DNA of 64,000 bases from SAR324 cluster bacterium (GTDB lineage: Bacteria; SAR324; NAC60-12), in the NCBI GenBank assembly GCA_015231825.1, contig JADGAV010000016.1, forward strand, positions 28,402 to 92,401, written 5' to 3'. Numbering within the stretch: the stretch's first letter is position 1; every line of letters starts with the position of its first letter. Position numbers and translations under genes: made by a program. Of the stretch, positions 36,026-45,451 are shown piece after piece. The notes beneath the pieces were generated by a model. The model saw only the letters and a program-made list of their open reading frames with translations, was not told where the DNA came from and searched no databases.

Positions 36026-36828
36026 CGCTCTCCAAGGCAAAGATAAATCAAATCGCTAAAGATTTATTTCAGGCAGAGGCTGATGCCCGGCAAATCGGAC
36101 TGCCGTCGCAACGCTATTCCGACATGACCATGGATGATGCCTATGAAATACAAACCGCTTTTACCAAACTTAAATCGGCGACAGGACTCAAGATCATCGG
36201 ATGGAAGATAGGGCTGACCTCCAAAGCGATGCAGTCTGCATTGAACATCAACATTCCGGACAGCGGTGTTTTATTCGAAAATATGAAATTCAACTCGGGT
36301 GAGATTATTCCCGGGAGTCGATTCATTGAGCCCAGAATCGAAGCCGAAATCGCTTTTGTGATGAAAGCTCCCTTGGCCGGTGCTGACGTCACTCGTAACG
36401 AAGTACTGGCAGCAACAGATTATCTTGCTCCCAGCCTGGAAATCCTCGATACCCGAATCCTGCGCATAGATCCCGAAACTGGAGAAAGTCGAAAAATTGT
36501 TGATACCATCTCAGACAATGCGGCAAACGCAGGTATTGTGTTGGGAAATTTTCGTCATGATGTTGATGACCATGATTTGCGTTGGGTGGGTGCCCTTGTG
36601 TCTCGCAACGGCGAAATCGAAGAAACAGGACTGGGTGCCGGTGTATTAAATGATCCCGTGGAAAGCGTAGTTTGGCTGGCTCGCCGGATGGCCCAATATG
36701 GTCAGCAGATTGAAAGCGGTCATATCGTTCTTTCAGGCTCTTTCATCCGACCCATCGAATGCCCTCCAGGGACTGCAATCAACGCAGACTTTGGTTCTTT
36801 TGGTCACGTTGACATTTGCTTTGAATAG
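36022..36828 (+). CDS. hpaH: 2-oxo-hept-4-ene-1,7-dioate hydratase
   Basis: A 268-residue enzyme of the HpaH/MhpD/DmpE hydratase-decarboxylase family, which shares the FAH fold. Landmarks are GWKIGLTSKAMQ, the metal ligands around EPRIEAEIAFVM and a final GSF region. It adds water to the 2-oxo-dienoate before aldol cleavage. The aldolase (hpaI) is not in the operon, so the last step must be encoded elsewhere. It overlaps the previous gene by 4 bases. Confidence 0.88.
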   Translation: MTLSKAKINQIAKDLFQAEADARQIGLPSQRYSDMTMDDAYEIQTAFTKLKSATGLKIIGWKIGLTSKAMQSALNINIPDSGVLFENMKFNSGEIIPGSRFIEPRIEAEIAFVMKAPLAGADVTRNEVLAATDYLAPSLEILDTRILRIDPETGESRKIVDTISDNAANAGIVLGNFRHDVDDHDLRWVGALVSRNGEIEETGLGAGVLNDPVESVVWLARRMAQYGQQIESGHIVLSGSFIRPIECPPGTAINADFGSFGHVDICFE

Positions 36829-36878
36829 GATTTTCAGCATCAGCGAAGCACCAACAAATATCCGAGAAAAAACCAACC

Positions 36879-37208
36879 ATGAGTCTCTATTATGTACAAA
36901 AGCTGATTTACCAAATCAATCGTGATGAAAACATTCGCAGGCGTTTTGATGAAAATTTTAATGACTTGCTGGTTGACTATGAACTGAGCGATGAAGAAAT
37001 TCATGCACTTAAAAAACCGGACATTGGTTTGCTTTATGTATTAGGAGTCAACGGTCAGCTTCTTATGCATTATGCCCCTCTATTTGGCATCGAATGGTTT
37101 GATTATCTTGCGGCTATGAAACAGGGGATTGAGGAACATGGGCCGGTGCGGGCCGGTTTATACGCAATGACCGGCGGCGGGAAAAGTTTTGCAAAGGAGA
37201 ATGAGTGA
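36879..37208 (+). CDS. LigA-type small subunit of an extradiol dioxygenase
   Basis: A 109-residue helical protein of the LigA family (protocatechuate 4,5-dioxygenase alpha subunit; LYYVQKLIYQINRDENIRRR, KKPDIGLLYVLGVNGQLLM). In LigAB enzymes this subunit caps the active site of the LigB subunit and helps define substrate. The stop codon overlaps the ATG of the large subunit (TGATG), which supports 1:1 synthesis. Its presence is unusual in an hpa-like operon, where HpaD normally works without a LigA partner. Confidence 0.85.
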   Translation: MSLYYVQKLIYQINRDENIRRRFDENFNDLLVDYELSDEEIHALKKPDIGLLYVLGVNGQLLMHYAPLFGIEWFDYLAAMKQGIEEHGPVRAGLYAMTGGGKSFAKENE

Positions 37209-38038
37209 TGCCCCTGGTTTACGCGGGAGTTTGCAGCCATGCACCTGGAATTACCGGCCGTAAACATCTGGTCGATCAAGCCAGCCTTTCTATCCGTGAT
37301 GAATTTTATAAAAAATTCGACGAAATGCGTCAGCAGATTGAATCCACTCGTCCGGACGCGATGGTCGTTGTGGCGGCCGAGCATTTTGCCAATTTTTTTA
37401 TGGACAATATGCCGGCATTTTGTATGGGAATGGCGGACTTCTATGACGGTCCCATAGAAGACGAAAAATGGCTTGGCATCGCAAAAACAAGGATTCCGGG
37501 GAATCCTGAACTGTCATTACGTTTGATAAAATCCATTATGCAGGAAGTGGATCTCGCTTACGCTCAAGAGTGGAAATTTGACCATGGCATCATTGTCCCG
37601 CTCCATTTTCTCACCCCAAAGTACAATCTGCCTGTTATTCCGGTTAATATCAACTGCCAGGGTCCGCCACTGACGCCCCTGCATCGAGCAAAAATCTTTG
37701 GAGAAGTCCTGCGGCGCACTTTTGATGAGGTCCCCGAACGGATCGCACTGATTGGAACCGGCGGCATTTCTCATTGGCCCTGCACACCGGATTCGGGTAA
37801 AATAAACCACGATTGGGATGCCAGATTCCTGAATCAATTTCTCAACCATGATCTGAAAGGAATGACTTCCTATAGTGATGAAGAAACCTATACCGAAGCC
37901 GGGCAAGGAGGGTTTGAAATTCGGACTTTCATTACGGTATCTGCCGCCGCAAACGGGCCTGGCGATTGGCATTATTACACCGCGGAACTTCCTGTTTTTG
38001 CTGTCGGATGCACCCTTGCACGCCTGATGATCAACTGA
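37208..38038 (+). CDS. LigB-type catalytic subunit of extradiol ring-cleavage dioxygenase
   Basis: A 276-residue class III extradiol dioxygenase. The iron ligands appear as His in CSHAPGI, His in AAEHFANFF and a C-terminal-half Glu; the conserved catalytic His lies in TGGISHWP. With the upstream LigA-like subunit it should open a catechol-type ring next to one hydroxyl. The following pathway genes (hpaFEGH) expect a homoprotocatechuate-like product, so 3,4-dihydroxyphenylacetate is the first guess. Gallate-like or methylgallate-like substrates remain possible. Confidence 0.86.
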   Translation: MPLVYAGVCSHAPGITGRKHLVDQASLSIRDEFYKKFDEMRQQIESTRPDAMVVVAAEHFANFFMDNMPAFCMGMADFYDGPIEDEKWLGIAKTRIPGNPELSLRLIKSIMQEVDLAYAQEWKFDHGIIVPLHFLTPKYNLPVIPVNINCQGPPLTPLHRAKIFGEVLRRTFDEVPERIALIGTGGISHWPCTPDSGKINHDWDARFLNQFLNHDLKGMTSYSDEETYTEAGQGGFEIRTFITVSAAANGPGDWHYYTAELPVFAVGCTLARLMIN

Positions 38039-38168
38039 CTGAATCATATTTTTCATCGGCACAATTTGTCCTGAAGCCTGTTCTTCCCTCCTTTTTCATT
38101 TCGACTAAAACAGACAAAACACGCATCAATCAGTCGGTGCTCCAGCCGAATTTTCCGGCAATTTAACT

Positions 38169-38197
38169 TTGACAAAACATCGGCGATATCCTATGAT
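38169..38197 (+). promoter_or_regulatory. Near-consensus sigma70 promoter of the LysW operon
   Basis: TTGACA at 38169-38174 and TATGAT at 38192-38197 are separated by 17 bases. Predicted transcription would start near 38204 with a 45-base leader before lysW. This is the best promoter match seen in the window and implies strong constitutive-type expression. Confidence 0.75.
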
Positions 38198-38248
38198 TTC
38201 GCTTTTGAAATTGCTACATTGAGAAAATTAATCAAGACGAGGTGAAAA

Positions 38249-38407
38249 ATGGCAGAATGCCCTGTTTGCGGAGCCGAAGTCAGTCTGGAAGGTGATGCTG
38301 AAGTTGGGGAAATCATTGCATGCGACGACTGTGGATCTGAACTCGAAGTGACCGGGAAAGACAGCCTCCAGGAAGCTCCCCAGGAGGAAGAAGACTGGGG
38401 TGAATAA
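38249..38407 (+). CDS. lysW: LysW, amino-group carrier protein
   Basis: A 52-residue acidic protein with a zinc ribbon (Cys4, Cys7, Cys25, Cys28) and the diagnostic C-terminus EDWGE. LysW-type carriers are ligated through the gamma-carboxyl of their last Glu to the amino group of alpha-aminoadipate or glutamate; the attached amino acid is then phosphorylated, reduced and transaminated while bound. The AGGTGAAAA site fits the ATG at 38249. lysX starts 33 bp later, and all the on-carrier enzymes follow. The small size means it is easily missed in annotation. Confidence 0.95.
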   Translation: MAECPVCGAEVSLEGDAEVGEIIACDDCGSELEVTGKDSLQEAPQEEEDWGE

Positions 38408-38440
38408 ACGCCTCAACATCTTCGAGAATGGGAGAGCAGT

Positions 38441-39283
38441 ATGAAAGTTGGATTTTTACATTCAATTATTAGAAAAGAAGAAAAACTTCTGCTCGAAGAA
38501 TTCAGGAATCGGGAAGGGATTGAGTTGATCAAAATCGACGACCGGCAGCAATTCTTTGATCTTCATAAAAATGATTTCGATATTGATGTGATCATTGAAC
38601 GCTGCGTCAATCATTCCCGTGCCCTGCATTCAATGAAAATATTCAGTGACCATGGGATCCCCACCATAAACAATCCTGAAGTTGCTGAAACATGCGGCAG
38701 CAAATTTCTCACCACACAGGCTTTGATCAAAGCAGGTGTGAAGACTCCCCGCTGTTTTTTGGCCTATACTCCCGAATCGGCTCTTGAGGCCATGGAACAT
38801 CTTGGCTATCCCTGTGTGATAAAACCGACTACCGGATCCTGGGGACGACTCATTTCCAAAGTGAATGATCGAGATGCCGCTGAAGCCATTTTGGAGCACA
38901 AACAAATTCTGGGTAGCTATCACCACTCTATTTTCTACATCCAGGAATACCTGGAGAAAAAGGGTCGGGATATTCGAAGTTTCGTGGTCGGCAACGACTG
39001 CATAGCTGCAATCTATCGCCACTCCGAACATTGGATCACCAACACTGCACGAGGGGCCACCGCAAGCAATTGTCCTGTCACACAGGAACTGCACGACATA
39101 TCTGTCCAGGCTGCCATGGCATGTGGAGGGGGCGTCGTTGCAGTTGATGTTTTTGAAACAGACGAAGGCTACTCAATCAACGAAGTCAATTATACCATGG
39201 AGTTCCGAAACAGCATCGATGTGACCGGTGTCAATATTCCTGAAAAAATAGTTGATTTCGTATTGAAGGAAGGTCGTCAATGA
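38441..39283 (+). CDS. lysX: LysX, LysW-amino acid ligase (ATP-grasp)
   Basis: A 280-residue ATP-grasp ligase of the RimK/LysX family. It has the phosphate-binding region [16 protein letters not shown], the metal ligands in [21 protein letters not shown] and a family N-terminal domain. It joins the amino group of alpha-aminoadipate (LysX) or glutamate (ArgX) to the C-terminal Glu of LysW. The [20 protein letters not shown] segment looks like LysX of Thermus-type clusters, but substrate class cannot be settled by eye. It overlaps lysY by 4 bases. Confidence 0.92.
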   Translation: MKVGFLHSIIRKEEKLLLEEFRNREGIELIKIDDRQQFFDLHKNDFDIDVIIERCVNHSRALHSMKIFSDHGIPTINNPEVAETCGSKFLTTQALIKAGVKTPRCFLAYTPESALEAMEHLGYPCVIKPTTGSWGRLISKVNDRDAAEAILEHKQILGSYHHSIFYIQEYLEKKGRDIRSFVVGNDCIAAIYRHSEHWITNTARGATASNCPVTQELHDISVQAAMACGGGVVAVDVFETDEGYSINEVNYTMEFRNSIDVTGVNIPEKIVDFVLKEGRQ

Positions 39284-40302
39284 AAGCCAGCATCCTGGGA
39301 GCATCCGGCTACGGCGGCGGTGAGCTGCTCCGTTTGTTGATGCAGCACCCCGACGTTGAAATTCATCAATGCACCTCAGAGCGTTTCGTGGGTAAGCCTG
39401 TCACCCGGGCCCATCCCAATCTTCGTAAACAATGCGCCATCAAATTCTGCAGTGCTCACGATCTGGAAAAAACAGATCTGCTGTTTACAGCTCTGCCTCA
39501 CACACATTTCATGCAAAAATTTGATGAATTCAGTTCCCTCGCAGAACGGATCATTGATTTGTCTGCTGATTTCCGATTAAACAATCCTGAAGACTACAAG
39601 CGTTGTTACGGCATTCATCATTCCCGACCGGCTCTGCTCGAGGAATTCGTATACGGTAATGTGGAACTTCATCGTGAAGAGATTAAATCAGCACGATATA
39701 TCAGCGGTGCCGGATGCAATGCAACTGCTGCAATTCTTCCTCTCTATCCACTTTTTAAACAGGGTGCAGTGGACACTTCCCTGCCAATTGTAGCCGAGGC
39801 CAAATGCGGTTCCTCAGAAGGCGGCAATCGTTCAAGCGAGGCATCCCATCACCCGGAACGAAGCGGTTCTGTGCGCTCTTACAAACCGACTGGGCATCGA
39901 CACATTGCCGAGATGGAACAGGAATTGGGAAATCCGATCCATTTTTCAGCCACATCGATTGAGATGGTCAGGGGCATCCTGTTGACCGCCCATCTTTTTG
40001 TTAAAGAAGGCACCACTGAAAAAGACATTTGGCAAATTTACCGGAAAGAATACGGTCAGGAACCTTTCATCAGGATCGTTAAAGAAAAACAGGGCATCTA
40101 TCGATATCCCGAGCCTAAAATTCTGGCAGGTACCAATTACTGCGATATCGGATTCGAGCTTTCCGAAAACCGTTTAGTGGTCATTTCCGCCATTGACAAT
40201 CTAATGAAAGGAGCTGCAGGCCAGGCGGTCCATGCCATGAATGTTATGTGCGGTTTTGAGGAAACACGGGGCTTGAACTTTTCTGGTTTGCACCCCGTGT
40301 GA
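39280..40302 (+). CDS. lysY: LysY, LysW-bound aminoacyl-phosphate reductase (ArgC-like)
   Basis: A 340-residue semialdehyde dehydrogenase of the ArgC/LysY family. The NADPH loop is [14 protein letters not shown] and the active-site Cys is in [11 protein letters not shown], where ArgC usually has PGCYPT; this form is typical of LysY. It reduces the LysW-bound gamma- or delta-phosphate to the semialdehyde. A tail of about 15 residues after FEETRGL is a small extension. A 13-bp gap leads to the amidotransferase-like gene. Confidence 0.92.
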   Translation: MKASILGASGYGGGELLRLLMQHPDVEIHQCTSERFVGKPVTRAHPNLRKQCAIKFCSAHDLEKTDLLFTALPHTHFMQKFDEFSSLAERIIDLSADFRLNNPEDYKRCYGIHHSRPALLEEFVYGNVELHREEIKSARYISGAGCNATAAILPLYPLFKQGAVDTSLPIVAEAKCGSSEGGNRSSEASHHPERSGSVRSYKPTGHRHIAEMEQELGNPIHFSATSIEMVRGILLTAHLFVKEGTTEKDIWQIYRKEYGQEPFIRIVKEKQGIYRYPEPKILAGTNYCDIGFELSENRLVVISAIDNLMKGAAGQAVHAMNVMCGFEETRGLNFSGLHPV

Positions 40303-40315
40303 GGAATCTCCAACT

Positions 40316-40951
40316 ATGTGCCGCCTGCTCGTCATTAAATCCGAAACTCCATTTTACATCTCACCAAACCTTAAGATTTTCAGCAAGCTTGCCAAAAACA
40401 GTAAAGAATTCCAGGGACACGGCTGGGGATGCGCCTATCTGGATCGATCGTCCCAGTGGAGATTCTATAAAAATATCAACCCTGTCTGGCAAGATGATTT
40501 TAGCCGGTTCGAGGCAACCACACTGTTGGTAGTTCATGCCCGCAGCGCCTTTGAAGATAGAGATATTGCCATAGAAAACAATATGCCTTTTTTCGACGGA
40601 CGAACCGTCTTTATCTTCAACGGAGAACTCCGCGGTGTGAAAATCAAAGAAGAGGGCCGCATCGGAGCCGAGAAAATTTTTAACTATATCCGCCGTTTCG
40701 ACCGGGGTGACACCCGGCAGGCTTTGACAAAAGCGGTCAGCATTATCCGTAAAAGAACAAGATACATCAGAGGAATGAATATTATTATGGTCAATGAGAG
40801 TGGTATTTTTGTCTCAAGTTTCTTTACAGAAGATGAGGACTACTTTACCATGCAGTATAGAGATGATCAGCAGCTGGCAATCTGTTCGGTTCCCTTCCCT
40901 GATGGAGAAAACTGGCAGAAAATTGAAAACAATTCAGTGCGGGCATGGTGA
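40316..40951 (+). CDS. Class II glutamine-amidotransferase-like Ntn-hydrolase in the LysW operon
   Basis: A 211-residue protein that begins MCRLL, so removal of Met exposes Cys2 as the N-terminal nucleophile. Other class II GATase elements are present: VHARSAF with Arg76 and the oxyanion-hole FNGELRG with Asn102-Gly103. In glutamine-using members an SD(T/S)E motif follows; its Asp binds the free alpha-amino group of glutamine. Here the equivalent stretch reads GRIGAEKIFNYI, so that Asp is apparently lost (around residue 117). There is no synthase domain attached. It sits between lysY and lysZ, directly abutting lysZ (its TGA is followed by ATG), and no LysK peptidase is present. It may release the product from the LysW gamma-glutamyl linkage, or deamidate LysW; both are inferences. 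Confidence 0.8.
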   Translation: MCRLLVIKSETPFYISPNLKIFSKLAKNSKEFQGHGWGCAYLDRSSQWRFYKNINPVWQDDFSRFEATTLLVVHARSAFEDRDIAIENNMPFFDGRTVFIFNGELRGVKIKEEGRIGAEKIFNYIRRFDRGDTRQALTKAVSIIRKRTRYIRGMNIIMVNESGIFVSSFFTEDEDYFTMQYRDDQQLAICSVPFPDGENWQKIENNSVRAW

Positions 40952-41743
40952 ATGATAATCATTAAAATCGGCGGCGGAAGCACGATCAATCTGCCCGGAG
41001 TTGTTGCAGATTTAGCCGGTCTCGACCAGCAATATATTATTGTCCATGGGGCCAATGCGATTAGAGACAAATTGGCTGAAGATTTAGGACAGCCCAAGCA
41101 GGTCCTCACTTCGGTAAAAGGCTACAGCAGCGTTTATTCAGACGAAAAATTGTTGGATGTGATGCTGATGGCCTACGCGGGTTTGCGCAACAAACGAATT
41201 GTTGAGTTGTGTCAGCAACACGGGATCAATGCTGTTGGACTTTGTGGGCTTGACGGAAAACTGGTAAAAGGGAAACGCAACAAAGGAGTTCGGGTTTACC
41301 AGGGAAAAAAATTAAAAATTGTCCGGGATTTTTCGGGTAAGCCAGAGACAGTCAATATGCCGCTTCTCCGCTTGTTGCTCGACAATGACTATGTCCCGGT
41401 AATGACAGTGCCGATAATCGATGAATTCAATATTGCCATCAACACCGAAAACGATGATGTAGTCAGAGTCCTCCAACAGGCCATTCATGCAGACATCGTG
41501 ATCAATCTGATTGAAGCTCCCGGTTTTTTAGAAAATCAGGAGGACCCTGCCACGCTTGTCAGAAAAATCTCTTCGTCGGAACTTGAGACGAGAGAAAAGC
41601 AGGTCGACGGCAGAATGAAAAGGAAAATGCTCGCTTTTCGTAAGCTTTTCGAAAATGGAGCGAGCAAAGTAATTATTGCTGACGGGCGGAGTGAGCACCC
41701 TGTTCTTGATGCACTGGCTGGAAAAGGAACGGTGATAGAATGA
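40952..41743 (+). CDS. lysZ: LysZ, LysW-bound aminoacid kinase
   Basis: A 263-residue amino-acid kinase of the N-acetylglutamate-kinase family. The nucleotide-binding GGGSTINLPG motif is at the N-terminus and the INTENDDVVRVLQQA segment contacts the phosphoacceptor. It lacks an N-terminal arginine-sensing helix, as do LysZ proteins. It phosphorylates the distal carboxyl of the LysW-attached amino acid before LysY. It overlaps lysJ by 4 bases. Confidence 0.92.
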   Translation: MIIIKIGGGSTINLPGVVADLAGLDQQYIIVHGANAIRDKLAEDLGQPKQVLTSVKGYSSVYSDEKLLDVMLMAYAGLRNKRIVELCQQHGINAVGLCGLDGKLVKGKRNKGVRVYQGKKLKIVRDFSGKPETVNMPLLRLLLDNDYVPVMTVPIIDEFNIAINTENDDVVRVLQQAIHADIVINLIEAPGFLENQEDPATLVRKISSSELETREKQVDGRMKRKMLAFRKLFENGASKVIIADGRSEHPVLDALAGKGTVIE

Positions 41744-42891
41744 ATACCAAGGAACTGGAGCAAACATACGAACTGGATCTCTATCCACGCCGGGATATTG
41801 TGCTGGTCGGGGGCAAAGGTGCGGTACTGTTTGATGATCAAGGAAAAGAATACATTGATTGTGCCTCCAATGTGGGGGTTTCAAACATTGGTCACGGTGA
41901 CAATACTGTTGCAAAAGCCATACATGATCAATATCTCAAACTCGGCAACTGTTACAGTATGTTTTACAATCCGGTACGCGCTGCTCTGGCTGAAAAACTG
42001 GTAGAGCTGACACCTGCGAACCTGAGCCGGGTGTTTTTCTGTAATTCCGGTTCTGAGGCCGTTGAAGGTGCCCTCAAATTTGCCAGAGCCAGCACCGGAA
42101 AGCAGGAAATCATCTGTTGTATGCGTGGTTTTCACGGCAAAACGATGGGAGCCCTCGCTGCCACCTGGGGTCCAGAATACCAAAAACCCTTTGCCCCCAT
42201 GCTGCCTGGCCTGAAGCACGTGCCCTTCAATAAATTTGAAAAACTCGAAGCAGCCGTCAATGAGCAGACTGCTGCAATTTTGCTCGAGCCTGTTCAGGGA
42301 GAAGGAGGGGTGCGAGTTGCCGAAGTCCAGTATTTAGAGAAAATTCGTAAACTCTGCAACGAGCAAAATATCCTTTTGATCATGGATGAAGTTCAAACCG
42401 GATTCGGTCGCACCGGAACTTTATTTGCCTGTGAGCAATTTGTCAGTCCTGATCTGCTCTGCCTCGCCAAATCTCTGGCAGGCGGTCTTCCAATGGGGGC
42501 CGTCCTCTGCAGCGAAAAGATCAGTGTTCCCAGCAGAAGTCATACATCCACTTTTGGAGGGAGCCCTGTTGTTTGTGCCGCAGCTCTGGCCTCGATCAAG
42601 GTTATCCAGGACGAAAATCTGGTGGAAAATGCTAAAACGCAGGGAAATTATTTTTTGGAAGAACTCCAGCGTCTAGAGAGTCAGAAAATAAGAGAAGTCA
42701 GGGGCCTCGGCCTGATGATCGGCATTGAATTGAAAGAAAAAGCCGGACCCTACGTCCAGGACCTCATGGAAAACGGAGTGCTTGCCCTGCTGGCAGGAGC
42801 AACGGTGATTCGGCTTTTGCCACCGCTGCTCATTTCCAAAGCGGAAATTGACACCGTGCTCAAGGCCTTGAAAAAGGTGTTAGCGGAATAG
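41740..42891 (+). CDS. lysJ: LysJ, LysW-bound semialdehyde aminotransferase
   Basis: A 383-residue class III aminotransferase. The PLP lysine lies in CLAKSLAGGLPMG and the cofactor-carboxylate motif in LLIMDEVQTGFGRTG. It transaminates the LysW-bound semialdehyde to LysW-lysine or LysW-ornithine. In Thermus and Sulfolobus this step is followed by LysK, a metallopeptidase; no LysK-like gene follows here, because the next gene is the convergent rhlE. ArgD would be the alternative name by sequence alone. Confidence 0.92.
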   Translation: MNTKELEQTYELDLYPRRDIVLVGGKGAVLFDDQGKEYIDCASNVGVSNIGHGDNTVAKAIHDQYLKLGNCYSMFYNPVRAALAEKLVELTPANLSRVFFCNSGSEAVEGALKFARASTGKQEIICCMRGFHGKTMGALAATWGPEYQKPFAPMLPGLKHVPFNKFEKLEAAVNEQTAAILLEPVQGEGGVRVAEVQYLEKIRKLCNEQNILLIMDEVQTGFGRTGTLFACEQFVSPDLLCLAKSLAGGLPMGAVLCSEKISVPSRSHTSTFGGSPVVCAAALASIKVIQDENLVENAKTQGNYFLEELQRLESQKIREVRGLGLMIGIELKEKAGPYVQDLMENGVLALLAGATVIRLLPPLLISKAEIDTVLKALKKVLAE

Positions 42892-42945
42892 GAAAACTCC
42901 AGAGAAAGAAATTTTCTACCAACAAATAAATCTGTCCCGTTTTTG

Positions 42946-44232
42946 TTATTTGTTCTTGAATTTTCTATTCCTTTTTTTTCCTGTCTCGAATCGGGGAAGA
43001 GTCATGCCCATGCCGGAGTTTCTATTTTGGCCGCTTTTGGACCGTTTGCCTTTAAATTTCTGGCGTCCGTTTTCGATTGCTTCCGGTGCGATGGAAGGAT
43101 CGGGTTCATAGCCTTTGATGACAACTTCAGAGACTTTTCTTTTTATCAGATGTTCGATATCACGAAGCAGTTTGTGTTCATCAACGCAGACCAGGGAAAC
43201 TGCTTCTCCTTCATTGCCGGCGCGTCCCGTGCGTCCGATCCGATGCACATAATCTTCGGGGACATGAGGCAGCTCAAAGTTAACCACATGGGGCAGCTGA
43301 TCAATATCGAGGCCTCGTGATGCAATATCCGTTGCGACCAATACCCGTACCACACCCTGTTTGAAATTATCCAGTGCACGAGTCCGGGCTCCCTGGCTTT
43401 TGTTGCCATGAATTGCAGCGGCATTGATGCCGTCTTTTTCCAATTGCTGTGCAAGCCGATTGGCACCGCTTTTTGTACGAGTAAAGACCAGCACCTGCTT
43501 CCAGTTGCGCGAGCCGATCAGAAAAGAGAGCAATTCGCGCTTTCGTTTTTTATCGACATGATGGATGACTTGAGCGATCCCTTCTGCAGCAGTATTACGC
43601 CGTGCCACTTCAATAAGAACCGGCGAGTTCAATAGTTCATCAGCAAGCTGCTTGATTTCCCTGGAGAAAGTTGCCGAGAAAAGTAAATTTTGACGATCTG
43701 CAGGCAGCAGCGCCATTATTTTGCGGATATCACGAATGAAACCCATGTCCAGCATTCGATCGGCTTCATCCAACACGAGGATTTCCACGTTTGACAAATC
43801 GAGCGTCTTTTGACCGACATGGTCCAAAAGCCTTCCTGGGGTGGCTACCAGAATATCGACTCCTTTGCGCAGGATTTTGATTTGCGGATTGATGTTGACA
43901 CCTCCAAAAACTACCGTAGAACGCAAATCCAGGTGTTGCCCATAGGTCATGAAACTTTCGTGAACCTGGGCAGCCAGTTCTCTCGTGGGAGTGAGAATCA
44001 GTGCGCGAACCGGACGAAATCCCTTTTCTGTCTTTTTGACATTCAGAAGTTGCAGCATGGGAAGTGCAAACCCAGCAGTTTTACCTGTTCCGGTTTGGGC
44101 GGCTGCCAGAATGTCGAGCCCTTTGATTACAGCAGGAATAGCTTTAATTTGAATAGGTGTGGGTTGACTGTATCCCTGTTCGGAAACAGCGCGAAGAAGT
44201 TTGGCCGATAGGCCGAGATCTTTAAATGACAT
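42946..44232 (-). CDS. rhlE: DEAD-box RNA helicase, RhlE type
   Basis: A 428-residue helicase with all core motifs: Q-motif ([10 protein letters not shown]), [44 protein letters not shown] and [10 protein letters not shown]. The basic C-terminal tail ([22 protein letters not shown]) would bind RNA. RhlE works in ribosome assembly and RNA turnover, often in cold conditions. It is a single-gene unit convergent with lysJ. Confidence 0.93.
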   Translation of the reverse strand: MSFKDLGLSAKLLRAVSEQGYSQPTPIQIKAIPAVIKGLDILAAAQTGTGKTAGFALPMLQLLNVKKTEKGFRPVRALILTPTRELAAQVHESFMTYGQHLDLRSTVVFGGVNINPQIKILRKGVDILVATPGRLLDHVGQKTLDLSNVEILVLDEADRMLDMGFIRDIRKIMALLPADRQNLLFSATFSREIKQLADELLNSPVLIEVARRNTAAEGIAQVIHHVDKKRKRELLSFLIGSRNWKQVLVFTRTKSGANRLAQQLEKDGINAAAIHGNKSQGARTRALDNFKQGVVRVLVATDIASRGLDIDQLPHVVNFELPHVPEDYVHRIGRTGRAGNEGEAVSLVCVDEHKLLRDIEHLIKRKVSEVVIKGYEPDPSIAPEAIENGRQKFKGKRSKSGQNRNSGMGMTLPRFETGKKRNRKFKNK

Positions 44233-44653
44233 ATACTGTTAAAAAAAATAAAATTAGGAAACCGACCTGCTCCATGTATTGCGAAGAACGGTCTTAGGTT
44301 GGAAACACTAGAGAATGAATGTCTGGGGAATATCAAAGAAGAAACTACCGAGGACACGAAAGATGCCGACCGAAGGGCATCGAGTGTTTGGAATATAACA
44401 GGAACTTCTTACTCTGTCCACTGCTATCTCCCATTTCCGCTTGAATCGGCTTCATAATATTTGTACAAACGATCTGTCCCTTGGAATTCTAAAAGGGAAA
44501 TTGGCTGAAACGTTCAGCGGCAAGTTGTGAATTTAAACAAACCTTTCAAAAATGCAAAGAAATCCTTTGATAGCCGCTAAATGCTTTCTTTCATTGATGA
44601 GGTGTGGAAGCTTATCAAGTTAAATTTGAAAATAATTCTAAAAGAGATTGCTC
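44233..44653. other. Intergenic region between divergent rhlE and SDR gene
   Basis: About 420 bases holding the two divergent promoters. No RNA gene, repeat or conserved frame was recognised, and no strong promoter element could be assigned. Confidence 0.4.
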
Positions 44654-45451
44654 ATGAGATTAGAAGGAAAAGTGGCCCTCGTTACCGGGGCAGCGCACGG
44701 TATCGGACGTGCGATTGCACGACGCTTCAGCGCTGAAGGTGCACACGTTGTTGTCAATGACATCAACAAAAAAGGAGGGGAATTTGTCAAGCAGGAGATT
44801 GTGGAATCAGGAGCCAGGGCAAGCGCTATTCCAGCTGATGTTTCCAGCAAATCACAGGTTGATGCCATGTTCGATCAAGTATTTGATCAATTGGGCGGGC
44901 TCCACATTCTTGTCAATAACGCAGGCTTGATAAGCCCTATGCTGCACTTTCTTGATGAAAATGCTGACGAAAAGTGGTGGCAGAAAATCATCAACGTCAA
45001 CCTGACAGGAACTTATCTATGCGCCCATCGGGCTGCGCATCACATGGCCCGCAATGGAGGAGGGGTCATCATCAACATGTCTTCAGGAGGTGCATCCCGT
45101 GCTCATCGGGGCTTTGCGGCTTACGATGCATCTAAAGGAGGGATTGAGGCTCTGACCCGTGCCATGGCCCTTGATCTTGGCCCCTACGGTATCCGCGTCA
45201 ACACCCTCGTCCCCGGTTCTATTGATACCAGCGATATGACTTCTGAAAGCAGGGAAAAGCGAGGAGAGAATATTCCGCTCGGACGGGTTGGAGAACCGGA
45301 AGAAATGGCTGGACCAGCGGTATTCCTGGCATCTGACGATGCCAGCTACGTGACCGGCCATGTTCTCACCGTCGACGGCGGCATGCTCAGTCAGCAGCGT
45401 TCAGCAACGGCGGATATTTTTCCGCTCAGCAAGTATCCAAAATTGCTTTAG
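44654..45451 (+). CDS. SDR-family oxidoreductase
   Basis: A 265-residue classical SDR starting at the ATG at 44654 (AAAGAGA site upstream). The cofactor loop is TGAAHGIG and the catalytic residues are in NNAG, NMSSGG and YDASKGG. The VVNDI segment after the second strand favours NAD(H). The end of the protein has the family VDGGML motif. It resembles 3-oxoacyl-ACP-reductase-like or polyol dehydrogenases, but no pathway partner is adjacent, so the substrate is open. Confidence 0.85.
   Translation: MRLEGKVALVTGAAHGIGRAIARRFSAEGAHVVVNDINKKGGEFVKQEIVESGARASAIPADVSSKSQVDAMFDQVFDQLGGLHILVNNAGLISPMLHFLDENADEKWWQKIINVNLTGTYLCAHRAAHHMARNGGGVIINMSSGGASRAHRGFAAYDASKGGIEALTRAMALDLGPYGIRVNTLVPGSIDTSDMTSESREKRGENIPLGRVGEPEEMAGPAVFLASDDASYVTGHVLTVDGGMLSQQRSATADIFPLSKYPKLL

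Noticed and set aside
42915..42955. AACAAATAA/TTATTTGTT inverted repeat between lysJ and rhlE
   Set aside because: The stem is AT-only apart from one pair and the loop is about 16 bases; too weak to call.
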